Source: GCA-003244245 sp050700355
GTDB taxonomy: Bacteria; Actinomycetota; Actinomycetes; Mycobacteriales; Pseudonocardiaceae
DNA length: 64,000 nucleotides
Assembly (NCBI GenBank): GCA_050700355.1
Contig: JBOHHE010000057.1
Coordinates: forward strand, 1-64,000
Reading direction: 5' to 3'
The position numbers and the translations under genes were made by a program. Below, one piece after another: positions 33,072 through 41,711 of this stretch. Position 1 is the stretch's first letter. Every line of letters starts with the position of its first letter. The notes under the pieces are model-generated. The model was given only the letters and a program-made list of their open reading frames with translations, searched no databases and was not told the DNA's origin.

Positions 33072-34496
33072 CTAGTGTCGAGCACTGCGGGTGAGAAAGA
33101 CGGTGATTCGCTCGTCCAGCTCCCGCAGGTGCGGTGATCGGCTGCGCAGTGCTCGGACCTGGCGTTGCAGGGTGCGCAGCCGGTCGTGGGTACGGGTGGA
33201 GCTGACGTCGGCGGCGGTGCGCAGCGCGGCTCGACCTGCCGCGGCGGCCTGCTCCAGGTCGTTGCCCAGCAGGTGGATGCCGGCGAGGTCGGTCTGGGCG
33301 AAGCAGCGGGCGCGGGCTCGCCAGGGCTCGTAACCGTCCACTGCGGCGGTGGTCAGCTTGATGGCCTGCTCGGCCTCACCGAGGTCACCCAGACAACGGC
33401 CGATGTCCGCAGTGAACGCGGCTTCGGTATAGAGACCCAGCCACGGCGGCTCATCGTCGGGGCGTAGTGACTCGTAGGACCGCTGGGCCGCCAGCACCGC
33501 ACGCTGTGCCTCACGTGAGTCGCCGACCAGAGCAAGACCGCGTGCCTCCATCGCGTGCAGCACGGTTGCCAACACCGGGGTCGCCGTGCCCTGGGTGACG
33601 GCCAGCCCGGCCCGGGCCAGGGCTGCAGCCTGACGCCCGTGCCGGAGCCTGTCATGCTCGGTGAGCGCGTTCTGCCCGACCTGCAGCGTCATGCGGCTCA
33701 TCGAGCCCAGCACGTTGGCGGCAAAGAGCCGGTCCCCCGCCGCCATCGCCAGATCGAGCGCCTGGATATAGTAGCGCTGCGCCAGCGAGTGCCTACCCAC
33801 ATCACCCGACGCCAAGCCGGCCAGGTCGGCAGCCTGCGCGACGCCGATCAGCAGGGGCTTGCCGGTCTTGGCCGTGTAGGTGGCGTGCAGCAGCTGGTTA
33901 GCCTCCCGGTGCAGCAGCGATACCACCTGCTCGCGCACCCGCCCCGAGCCGTAACGGTAATCGAGCTGGCGCAGCTGGGTTACCTGCTCGGTGAGGATCT
34001 GCACCTCGGCCATGCCCACCCGCTTACCCCCAGCGCGCGCCGTGTTCTGAACCGGCGGCACCGTCAGGGCCAACAGCGCGGGCTCGGCGAAAGCCCCCGC
34101 CGCGAACACAGAGCCCAGCAAAAGCTTGCGACGGCGCATATCACGTCCTGACAGCTCGACGATCGTACGGATCGTGCCGTCCAGTGTCCCAGCAGGGCGC
34201 AACCCGTCATAACGATCGTCCTCGGCCGGTGAACGGTCCACAAACCCGCACTCGGTGATGGTGATCTCCTGGTGCAGCCGCCGGGACAGCACCTTGGCCA
34301 CCAACCGGGGTATCGGCCAGTGCGGCTGACAGCCTTCCAGCATTCGCCGCACCGCGGTCGTGTTCGTCCCGACGTGGATCCCTTCCTCCGCAGCCGTCGT
34401 GACCACCGCGCGGGCCAGCCCGGCATTACTCATCTCCCCCTCCTCCAACAACGCCCGCAACGCGATATTGCCCCTCGCCCCACCCTTACCGTCCAT
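33072..34496 (-). CDS. Actinobacterial transcriptional-regulator-like protein with TPR-type C-terminus
   Basis: The 474-residue protein has an N-terminal DNA-binding-like domain (about 8-75; ALRALLEEGEMSNAGLARAV, then GTNTTAVRRMLEGCQPHWPI), a stretch RRRKLLLGSVFAAGAFAEPA that could be a short membrane or twin-Arg-like segment, and a helical C-terminus of TPR-like repeats (LAQRYYIQALDLAMAAGDRL, FAANVLGSMSRMTLQVGQN and so on). Such proteins are frequent in streptomycetes and relatives, often near P450 or natural-product genes. ATG 34496 (MDGKGGARGN) is preferred to ATG 34544. The P450 gene lies 317 bases away in the same direction. Confidence 0.75.
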   Translation of the reverse strand: MDGKGGARGNIALRALLEEGEMSNAGLARAVVTTAAEEGIHVGTNTTAVRRMLEGCQPHWPIPRLVAKVLSRRLHQEITITECGFVDRSPAEDDRYDGLRPAGTLDGTIRTIVELSGRDMRRRKLLLGSVFAAGAFAEPALLALTVPPVQNTARAGGKRVGMAEVQILTEQVTQLRQLDYRYGSGRVREQVVSLLHREANQLLHATYTAKTGKPLLIGVAQAADLAGLASGDVGRHSLAQRYYIQALDLAMAAGDRLFAANVLGSMSRMTLQVGQNALTEHDRLRHGRQAAALARAGLAVTQGTATPVLATVLHAMEARGLALVGDSREAQRAVLAAQRSYESLRPDDEPPWLGLYTEAAFTADIGRCLGDLGEAEQAIKLTTAAVDGYEPWRARARCFAQTDLAGIHLLGNDLEQAAAAGRAALRTAADVSSTRTHDRLRTLQRQVRALRSRSPHLRELDERITVFLTRSARH

Positions 34497-34813
34497 GACA
34501 TTCCCATTCCGGTAGCCGTCCTCTGACGAAACGCCGCCGATCATGGCCGATCACCGGACGCCGGGAAAAGCCAGCCACGCAAAGTGGGACCCCGGTGGGA
34601 CCCCTGAACTCTGCCTGACCCGTGCACCCCTCACGCCGGCTACCACTGTGCTGAGCAGTCCGTTTCGCTGATGGCCACCGATCAGCACCACAGGAGGCGA
34701 GGGTCACCGCCACGCGGCCGAAATCCGCGACCGGGAGATGCTCAACGGCCAGCTGATCAGCACCCTGTGCAGACAGCGCCTGAAAGGGGCGCCCCCAGCG
34801 GGCTACTCGTCAG
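34497..34813. other. 317-base intergenic region between regulator and P450
   Basis: It has no clear gene. A plus-strand frame of about 50 codons around 34700-34800 reads HAAEIRDREMLNGQLISTL and CRQRLKGAPPAGY, which looks protein-like, but it has no start codon in place and could be an eroded small gene. Confidence 0.4.
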
Positions 34814-35950
34814 CTACCAGGTCACCGGGAGTGCGTCAAGGCCGCCGGTGAGCAGGTGGCTGCGGGGTCGCAATTCCTCGAGCGGCACCGCGAGTTCCAA
34901 GGTAGGGAAGCGGGTGAACAGAGCACCGAACAGAACTTGTAGCTCCATCCGGGCCAGCGGGGCACCGACGCAGAAGCGCGCGCCGTGCCCGAAGGTCAGA
35001 TGGGGATTCTCCGCGCGAGTCACGTCGAATTCCTGGGGGGTATCGAAGACGTTTTCGTCATGGTTGGCATCCTGCAGCTCGAGCAGCACCAGATCCCCGG
35101 CGGGGATGGTGATGCCGTCGATAACAACGTCGGCGTTGGTCCAGCGCGGCAGTCCGGTAGCCCGGCCGGTATCCGGGTTCGGTACCGGGACGGGGAACCG
35201 CAGGATCTCCTCAACCATGGTGGGTACGAGCGTCGGGTCTCGTTGCAGCGCCGCACGCTGCGCGGGGTGGGTGAGCAGCAGCAGGACGCCCTTGTCGATC
35301 GCGGCGACCGTCGTCTCGTGGCCGGCGAACAGCAGTCCAGCGCCCAACTCCGCCACCTGATCAAGCGTGATTGCCGCAGGATTCTCGCGGTGGGTGGCGG
35401 CCAGGTCGGACAGCACGTCCTCGGCGGGCTGCGCCAGCTTTTTCTGCACGAGCTGCCCGATGTACTGCCACAGTGCCCCGAGTCCAGCCAGGGAGCGGGC
35501 TCGATCGGTGATGTCGCCGGCATCGTCGGACCAGCGGCGAAAGTTCTCGCGGTCCGCGTAGGGAACGCCGAGCAATTCGCAGATGACCAACGCGGGCAAG
35601 GGGAACGATATGGCGTCGTGGAGGTCCACCGGCGGAGTCTTGCTGCCGAGCTCGTCGAGCAGGCCGTCGACCAGCTCCTGCACCCGCGGTCGCAGGGTGG
35701 CCAGCCGCCGGGCGGAGAACGACCGGCCGAGCAGGCGTCGCATATACGCGTGCTCTTCCCGCTCGGTCGCCGAGGACTGCCTGGGCTTGCCGAAGATGAC
35801 CGACTCGGAATAGTGCGAGGCGTGCTCGGGATCGGGATGGGTCGTGCCCAGCCGAGGATCGACGAGCAACCGCCTGATGGTCTCGTATCCGGTCACCAGC
35901 CACGCCGGATCTCCAGCGTGTGAGGTCACCCGCTGCACCGTTGCACTCAT
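34814..35950 (-). CDS. Cytochrome P450
   Basis: This bacterial class I P450 has 378 residues. The oxygen-activation motif is AGHETT (209-214), the ExxR pair is E248 to R251 in EEILRFP, and the haem loop is FGHGARFCVGAPLAR with Cys327. The haem loop has Arg rather than the more common His two residues before the Cys. The N-terminus begins about 20 residues later than in most relatives (at VTSHAGDPAWLVTGYETIRR), so the true start may be missing or unusual. No ferredoxin gene is adjacent. The substrate is unknown; P450s of this type hydroxylate terpenes, polyketides or xenobiotics. Confidence 0.9.
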   Translation of the reverse strand: MSATVQRVTSHAGDPAWLVTGYETIRRLLVDPRLGTTHPDPEHASHYSESVIFGKPRQSSATEREEHAYMRRLLGRSFSARRLATLRPRVQELVDGLLDELGSKTPPVDLHDAISFPLPALVICELLGVPYADRENFRRWSDDAGDITDRARSLAGLGALWQYIGQLVQKKLAQPAEDVLSDLAATHRENPAAITLDQVAELGAGLLFAGHETTVAAIDKGVLLLLTHPAQRAALQRDPTLVPTMVEEILRFPVPVPNPDTGRATGLPRWTNADVVIDGITIPAGDLVLLELQDANHDENVFDTPQEFDVTRAENPHLTFGHGARFCVGAPLARMELQVLFGALFTRFPTLELAVPLEELRPRSHLLTGGLDALPVTW

Positions 35951-36222
35951 CGTCGCCTCCACGAACGTCGCTTCCCAGGCTACCTACGCAGCAGGTCGAC
36001 CGGGTCTGACCAGGCATCGGCTGACGGCACTTGCCCGGTGGGCGATCGTAAGGTAACGATATGTACATGCAGCGTCCCCTGCTCGAGCAGTTCTGGCCGA
36101 GTAGGCGCATGGCAGCCTTTGACGAGCTGTGTAGCAGGGCCGCGCGTCGGCGCATGGCCTGAGCCCGCCTCGCGCGGCCGCTCCCGGTGCCCGTCCGTAT
36201 CACAAACACACCAGGAGTCTGC

Positions 36223-36711
36223 GTGTCCGTCACTGATGAACTACTCGCCAACAACTCCCGCTACGTCGAGACCTTCGGTGGTGCATTGCCGCTGCCACCT
36301 GCCAAGGGCGTAGCTGTCGTCGCTTGCATGGATGCTCGGCTGGACGTTTACCGCATCCTCGGCCTGAATGAGGGCGAAGCGCACGTTATTCGTAACGCCG
36401 GCGGCGTGGTCACCGACGATGAGATCCGCTCGCTGGCGATCAGCCAGCGGCTGCTCGCCACGAAGGAGATCATCCTCATTCACCACACCGATTGCGGAAT
36501 GCTCACCTTCACTGACGACCAGTTCAAGAAATCCATCCAGGACGAGCTCGGGATCAAGCCGACGTGGTCCGCTGAAGCATTCCCGAACCTCGAAGAGGAT
36601 GTCCAGCAGTCCATCGCTCGGATCAAGGCCAGCCCGTTCATCCCGAGGAAGGACGCCATCCGCGGCTTCGTCTTCGACATCGCGACCGGCAAGCTCAACG
36701 AGGTCATCTGA
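36223..36711 (+). CDS. Beta-class carbonic anhydrase
   Basis: Carbonic anhydrase interconverts CO2 and bicarbonate, which may supply the biotin-dependent carboxylases encoded nearby. The 162-residue protein has the zinc ligands C35, H88 and C91 (ACMDAR and HHTDCGM) and the catalytic Asp37/Arg39 dyad. Its short form without an N-terminal extension matches the mycobacterial Rv3588c-type enzyme. GTG 36223 is selected because AGGAG lies upstream; an ATG-type start at 36187 gives a non-homologous leader. A strong terminator follows at 36771-36808. Confidence 0.92.
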   Translation: MSVTDELLANNSRYVETFGGALPLPPAKGVAVVACMDARLDVYRILGLNEGEAHVIRNAGGVVTDDEIRSLAISQRLLATKEIILIHHTDCGMLTFTDDQFKKSIQDELGIKPTWSAEAFPNLEEDVQQSIARIKASPFIPRKDAIRGFVFDIATGKLNEVI

Positions 36712-36770
36712 GCACTCCGAGGTTGAGTGCCCTTCAAGGACTACCAACCCACATCTAGGACGTCGCAAGC

Positions 36771-36808
36771 GGCAGCCCACCCCCTGGCGAGTCAGGGGGT
36801 GGGCTGCC
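36771..36808 (+). terminator. Strong intrinsic hairpin after carbonic anhydrase
   Basis: Two perfect 16-base arms (36771-36786 and 36793-36808) flank the six-base loop GCGAGT, 60 bases after the stop codon. This is one of the most stable hairpins in the window. The remaining region to 37115 has no recognisable gene. Confidence 0.85.
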
Positions 36809-37115
36809 GTCATGAGCAGTGACCCAACGACGGCCCAACCATCATGCCAGTAGAGTTCCCGGCTTCTCGACAGATCTGCGGCATCGTGGTCGGCGTCGGT
36901 CCGGACGCAGCATCTGGTGGATCAACCACTGGGTCGTCCACCCGAACGGTGGTCGCGTAGGTTGCGCTCCGCGCGTGTATCGAACCACCCTGCTACCCCG
37001 AAGCCTCCAACGTTCGGGATACTACTCGCCGATCCAGCTCGACCCCGCGTTGCGGCTACGACTACGCTAGCGATAAGGACCACAAATATATCCACCTCGT
37101 CAAGAGGAGACTGCT

Positions 37116-38087
37116 GTGCTTCCTGTAATGATTCTATGCGGCGGCTTATCGTTTGAACGTGAAGTATCGCTATCATCAGGACGCCGAGCCTGCCAGGCGC
37201 TGAAAAGTGAGGGGGTTGATGCCCTCACCATCGACACAGATCAGCACCTCCTATTACGCCTAGAACGAGACCCACCTTCAGCGGTAATCAACTTGCTGCA
37301 CGGTCAGCGTGGCGAAGACGGCGCAATTTCAGAAGTTCTTGAGATGGCCGCAGTACCCTACGTCGGGCCACAACCACATGCCGCTCGGCTCGCCTTTGAC
37401 AAGCCGACAGCGAAGGAACTGGTACGCCGAGCCGGACTCCGAACACCGAATTTCTGTGTATTGCCCCTCGGTACCTTTCAAGAACTGGGCGCCGACGGAA
37501 TAACTAGCGCGCTTGCCGCGAGATTCGGCCTTCCACTGGTCGTGAAGCCGGCCTGCGGCGGATCCGCGCTCGGGGTCACCATTGTCCGCGAACGCCGAGA
37601 TCTTCCGGCCGCCATGGTCCAATGCTTCGCTTATTCGGACACGGCATTGATAGAGCAGTATATCGATGGAACCGAAATTGCAATAACAATTATCGAAGAA
37701 GCGACCGGCATCACCGCACTTCCAGTAGTAGAGATCGCCTACAGAACAAACCGCTGCGACTACGAAGCTCGGTATACAGCCGGGCAGGTAGATTTCACCG
37801 TACCAAGTAACTTGTCCCCCGCTGTCCAAACTCGAGCCACCGATGCGGCCGTAGCGATACACCAAGAGCTCCGGCTTCGTGACTTGTCACGGGTAGACAT
37901 GATCGTCGATGCCTCGGGAACACCGAACTTTCTGGAGGTAACCTGTTGCCCGGGTCTGACCGAAACCAGCGTGGTGCCTATTGCAATCGAAGCAAGCGGG
38001 CGAACTCTCGGTGGAATCCTAACGAAGATTGTCGCCCGCGCAATGGGCAGGTTCAGCGCGCCCGAGCATGCCCTGGTTCATGAGTAA
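37116..38087 (+). CDS. D-alanine-D-alanine-ligase-like ATP-grasp protein with altered metal site
   Basis: The 323-residue protein has the Ddl fold: ILCGGLSFEREVSLSSGRRA, NLLHGQRGEDGAISEVLEMA, VKPACGGSALGVTIV, CDYEARY and SRVDMIVD. In Ddl the last catalytic segment is E-x-N-T/S-x-P-G, whose Asn binds Mg2+; here it reads FLEVTCCPGLTETS, so the Asn is Thr. The Ser pair of EGSSVG is GSALG. These changes suggest an altered D-amino-acid substrate or a weakened enzyme. The gene has a much lower GC content than the backbone. A GAGGAG site precedes GTG 37116. It is convergent with the next ligase gene. Confidence 0.75.
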   Translation: MLPVMILCGGLSFEREVSLSSGRRACQALKSEGVDALTIDTDQHLLLRLERDPPSAVINLLHGQRGEDGAISEVLEMAAVPYVGPQPHAARLAFDKPTAKELVRRAGLRTPNFCVLPLGTFQELGADGITSALAARFGLPLVVKPACGGSALGVTIVRERRDLPAAMVQCFAYSDTALIEQYIDGTEIAITIIEEATGITALPVVEIAYRTNRCDYEARYTAGQVDFTVPSNLSPAVQTRATDAAVAIHQELRLRDLSRVDMIVDASGTPNFLEVTCCPGLTETSVVPIAIEASGRTLGGILTKIVARAMGRFSAPEHALVHE

Positions 38088-38104
38088 CTTCATCGTATGC
38101 GGGG

Positions 38105-39208
38105 CTACGCCAACTTCTTGGCGATGGCGCCAGCGGTGCGAAGAGCCAAGCCATCTGCGCCAGCGGTGGCCGCAGCATAGCTCGGATATTTGACAGCTTC
38201 CTCGAGCATATCATCCAGCAACGCTTCGTGCGTGACCGAAGACGCTCGCCACAGATAGAGCGACATTGCCCCAGGAATTGTGTTGATCTCATTGACCCAC
38301 AACTGGTCTCCATCCAGAAGGTAGTCTATCCGGGCGACACCCCGAACCTGAACGAGGGAAGACACCGCCAAAGCGTAACGGCGTAGACGTTCTTCGATAT
38401 CTGGAGCAAGTATGGCCGGCAGCTCGCGAGGAGCACCGGTCAAACCCCCGCCGCTCAGGTACTTATCCTCATAAGTGTAGAACTCGGCAGCTGAATCACG
38501 GACCGGCCGTTCTATCTCGGACAGAGCCGGGGAGCCGTGCCCGCGGACAGAGATATTAAGGTCGATAGAATTCGGTAGATAGGGTTCGACCACCGCTCCC
38601 AACCGAAGGTGCGGAGAGCTGTCAAGCAAAGAAAGTGCTGTTTCGATTCCATCCACCACAGATATGCCAATAGATGATCCACCATATCTCGGCTTTACCA
38701 GCCAGGGGGCAGGAAAATCAGGCGCCGGCCCGTCCTCTAAGAGCGCGAACCGCGGTAAAGTCGGTATCCCCGCGGCGGCCAAAACACCTCCGAAGGCCAA
38801 CTTATCCATTCCTAGTGCTGCGGATCGTACCGTCGGGCCGGTATACTTCACGCCCGCGAGATCGAGCACGCTTTGCAGGCGGCCGTCTTCTCCGGGGCCC
38901 CCGTGACAGCAGTTCACCGCAACGTCGAAGTGCAAATTTCGAAGCCGACCCAATGCTCGCCGCTCCGCGAACCCGTTGCCCATCCCGGTAACCAGCACTA
39001 CGGCGCGGGAGTCCGAAGGTACTCCGTTTACGAATGCCTCCGCCTCTAAATCCGGCGCCACCAGATGCCAGTTTCCGCTCTTGGTCCAGTAGAGTGCCGC
39101 CACGTCGTGGCCGCCGCTGGAGAGCACCCGGCACACCTGCAAACCGGTGAGAATACTGACGTCGTGTTCCGGCGACGGACCTCCGAAGAGGACGCATGTA
39201 CTAACCAC
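38105..39208 (-). CDS. D-alanine-D-alanine ligase family protein
   Basis: This 367-residue long-type Ddl has the N-terminal LFGGPSPEHDVSILTGLQV, NCCHGGPGEDGRLQSVLDLA, the ATP-grasp lid PRYGGSSIGISVV, the omega-loop region FYTYEDKYLSGGG and the intact metal motif VNEINTIPGAMSLYLW. The catalytic residues agree with a working D-Ala-D-X ligase. Since a housekeeping ddl is expected elsewhere in the genome, this accessory copy may make a different dipeptide or depsipeptide. It belongs to a minus-strand set with a MurF-like ligase and a hydrolase upstream. Low GC content matches its neighbours. Confidence 0.82.
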   Translation of the reverse strand: MVSTCVLFGGPSPEHDVSILTGLQVCRVLSSGGHDVAALYWTKSGNWHLVAPDLEAEAFVNGVPSDSRAVVLVTGMGNGFAERRALGRLRNLHFDVAVNCCHGGPGEDGRLQSVLDLAGVKYTGPTVRSAALGMDKLAFGGVLAAAGIPTLPRFALLEDGPAPDFPAPWLVKPRYGGSSIGISVVDGIETALSLLDSSPHLRLGAVVEPYLPNSIDLNISVRGHGSPALSEIERPVRDSAAEFYTYEDKYLSGGGLTGAPRELPAILAPDIEERLRRYALAVSSLVQVRGVARIDYLLDGDQLWVNEINTIPGAMSLYLWRASSVTHEALLDDMLEEAVKYPSYAAATAGADGLALRTAGAIAKKLA

Positions 39209-39236
39209 AGTCGCACGCCTTTCTGTTCACCTGGAC

Positions 39237-40763
39237 TCACGGATAGTGGTCCGGCAAATCATTTTCGTACAGCACAACATCATTTTCGGTGAGGTTCTCA
39301 CGAACCCATCGGACGGCGTCATCCCTGGTCGGCACCAACCGGACGGTCGCACTGCCACCTCGACTACCGCTCCGCATCGCGGATAGATTGGTTCGCCCGA
39401 CGATAAAGATATCGGTTGCATCCGTTGCCGCATTTCGGGCGAACCTCTCATTTTCCTTGTACTGCTCATTTCCCAACTCTATCATCCCTGGTGAAACAAC
39501 CACGCGGCGACCGCCGTTAGAAATCCGCGAGAGAAGCCTCAACGCGCTCGCCGCTCCGGCTGGATTCGAATTGTAAGTATCGTCGATGACTCGTACTCCA
39601 TGGGATGTCGTCACAACCTGCTGACGATGAGCAGGGGTTGGTAAAGATTCCAGCCGATTCAGTATGTGCTCTATCGCAACATCAAGCGCCAAGGCCACCG
39701 AAATCGCCGCCGCAACATTGTTTGCGAATACTCCAGGATTCCGCACCACCCCGACCTGTTCACCGGAAACATAGACGGCAAGTTGGCCATCAAATGGGAC
39801 TACGGCGACATCATTACCGTCCTTGACGCTACCACAACGCATCACAGATTTGCCGGAGGCCATCTTTTTAGCCATGCTTTTCAGATGGGGTGAATCGGTG
39901 CTCAATATGGCCAGATCGACCTTCTCCAGCAGTTCGGCCTTGGCTTCAGCTATGTTGTCCAAGGAGCCCATACGTTCCATGTGAACAGCATCAATAGCGG
40001 TAATCACACCAATGTTCGGCCGCAACCAGCCGCAGATGTCTCTGATTTCGCCTTTGCCATAAGTACCGACCTCGGCCACGAGCACTTCGGTACCTTCCGC
40101 CAGATGCTCGTTGATAGTTCGGCAAAGTCCGGCTGTGTTATTGAAACTTGCCGGACTTGCCACAACTACGCGCACACCCGAGACCAGGTGCCTTACATAC
40201 TCCTTGGTCGTGGTCTTTCCGTAGGAGCCGGTGATCGCAACAACTACTGGACCGACAGCTGTGAGCCGCTTGCTCGCTGCATCGACATAGCGCCGGGCGA
40301 GGCGGCTCTCAACGGGCCGTGTGATCACCAGGGCCAAATCCACGAAAACAGGGATCAGCACCGCTGAGAAAGCCAACGGGGCAACGCTGGTGAGAATTAC
40401 TAAGCCAAGCACCGAGATAATTGCAACCATCGAGCCCGTGACCAGGGCGAGGAACTTGAGCCGTCGAGTCCAGACCAGGCGCGCCGAACGCCCTCGTACC
40501 GTGAGACCGAGTGGACCCAAGCCGAGTATTATTCCAGTAATACAGGCAGCCAGCGGAAACCAGGCCGATACGATGGCGCCAAGAACTGCACCGACAACCA
40601 TTGCTATATTTATCGGACGGTGCAGCCACCAGCGCATGACGAATCGCGTGGTAGATCCAGGTATGTAATGTTCCCGTTGGGCGATTCTCAGCCACCGTAA
40701 GAGGGCGAGCGCCGCGCCGGCCAAGGCGAGAACCACGGAGAAGACGATTATTGCCACAGTCAT
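39237..40763 (-). CDS. Membrane-anchored MurF-like Mur ligase
   Basis: The 508-residue protein fuses a membrane domain to a Mur ligase. The first 170 residues hold about five hydrophobic helices (VAIIVFSVVLALAGAALALL, INIAMVVGAVLGAIVSAWF and others). Residue 176 onward is MurF-like: ATP loop GSYGKTTTKEYV, FNNTAGLCRTI, VAEVGTYGKGEIRDI, ITAIDAVHMERMGSLDNIAE and IDDTYNSNPAGAASALRLL. MurF joins D-Ala-D-Ala to UDP-MurNAc-tripeptide and is normally cytoplasmic and unanchored, so this one is unusual. Its start overlaps the hydrolase stop by four bases. A role in attaching a special dipeptide to a lipid- or nucleotide-linked acceptor is inferred. Confidence 0.78.
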   Translation of the reverse strand: MTVAIIVFSVVLALAGAALALLRWLRIAQREHYIPGSTTRFVMRWWLHRPINIAMVVGAVLGAIVSAWFPLAACITGIILGLGPLGLTVRGRSARLVWTRRLKFLALVTGSMVAIISVLGLVILTSVAPLAFSAVLIPVFVDLALVITRPVESRLARRYVDAASKRLTAVGPVVVAITGSYGKTTTKEYVRHLVSGVRVVVASPASFNNTAGLCRTINEHLAEGTEVLVAEVGTYGKGEIRDICGWLRPNIGVITAIDAVHMERMGSLDNIAEAKAELLEKVDLAILSTDSPHLKSMAKKMASGKSVMRCGSVKDGNDVAVVPFDGQLAVYVSGEQVGVVRNPGVFANNVAAAISVALALDVAIEHILNRLESLPTPAHRQQVVTTSHGVRVIDDTYNSNPAGAASALRLLSRISNGGRRVVVSPGMIELGNEQYKENERFARNAATDATDIFIVGRTNLSAMRSGSRGGSATVRLVPTRDDAVRWVRENLTENDVVLYENDLPDHYP

Positions 40764-41542
40764 GTGTTACCCGGGCTTTCCAGCTTATCGATTGCGGCGC
40801 GAAGGTGTTCGGGTGCGGAAATGGGGAGCAGGTGTCCGATCTCCGGCAGAATCATGAGGTCGGCCCGCGAGATGATTTCTGCCGCCGTCTGCGCCATCTC
40901 TGGTGAAGCCTCCGCATCAGCGGAGCCCCAGACCATCTGCACAGGGCATCGAAGTTTGCGGAGGTCTTGTTCGTAATCTTCATTGACAACCCGGACCATG
41001 ATAGAACGCATAACACCCTCGGCGGCCCGGTAGTCGGTCGATCCGTATCTATTTCGTACTCGATTGAGCAGACCGTCGCTTACCAAGTTCCACCGACGGA
41101 GCGCACGGCCGAGCCGCACCGGCAGCGGAGGAGCTGGCCGAGCAGATTTTCGGCGCAACAATGGCACCCCGGTGAGAACGAGCCCGCTTACACGATCCGG
41201 GAAATGAGCCCCCAGGCGGAGGGCGACCCTTCCGCCAAAGGAGTGACCCACTACAATCGGAGGATGCGGACATTCGTCTAGCACAGGAATGAGATGCTCG
41301 GCGTACTCCATGGTGCCCCAAATTTCACCGGGGGCGGGAGACAATCCGAATCCTGGCAGGTCGACCGCCAGGGCATCCAAGCCGGCAAGTGTCGCCGTGA
41401 AGTCTTGCCGATTCCGACCCCAACCGTGAAGTGCAATAACCGTAGGTGGCCCGGTACCGAACCGCTCGGCGAATAACCGACCTGCCGAGTACGTGGTGAG
41501 CATCACTTTCTCCGTCGCGGGGTGACACACATTTATCTTCAC
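40760..41542 (-). CDS. Alpha/beta hydrolase
   Basis: The 260-residue protein has the alpha/beta hydrolase core: oxyanion region LHGWGRNRQDF, nucleophile Ser in VVGHSFGGRVALRLG, Asp in WGSADAEASPEM and His in PEIGHLLPISAPEHL. It is the first gene of the minus-strand set hydrolase - MurF-like - Ddl, with a four-base overlap to the MurF-like gene. It may remove a terminal residue or ester from a precursor, but nothing in the sequence tells the substrate. An in-frame ATG at 41503 (MLTTYSAGRLF) is also a likely start. Codon use is less GC-rich than in the flanking backbone genes. Confidence 0.85.
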   Translation of the reverse strand: MKINVCHPATEKVMLTTYSAGRLFAERFGTGPPTVIALHGWGRNRQDFTATLAGLDALAVDLPGFGLSPAPGEIWGTMEYAEHLIPVLDECPHPPIVVGHSFGGRVALRLGAHFPDRVSGLVLTGVPLLRRKSARPAPPLPVRLGRALRRWNLVSDGLLNRVRNRYGSTDYRAAEGVMRSIMVRVVNEDYEQDLRKLRCPVQMVWGSADAEASPEMAQTAAEIISRADLMILPEIGHLLPISAPEHLRAAIDKLESPGNT

Positions 41543-41711
41543 ACTGCGAAACTCAGCGGCCCACGGCTCCTGTCCGGCCGTAGGCTGTGAAGTCTACTGG
41601 CCGCCACTCGGGCTACGCAGCCGGGCACAAGTGCGGCGACGGAGATCTTGGGGTTACTCACGACGTACCACGTAGAGACGTTTGGTGAGGGTTGGTACAT
41701 GAGGGCGATGA

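Noticed and set aside
36812..37115. Possible riboswitch or T-box upstream of the first Ddl-like gene
   Set aside because: I looked for a specifier loop, an antiterminator or another conserved aptamer core and saw none.
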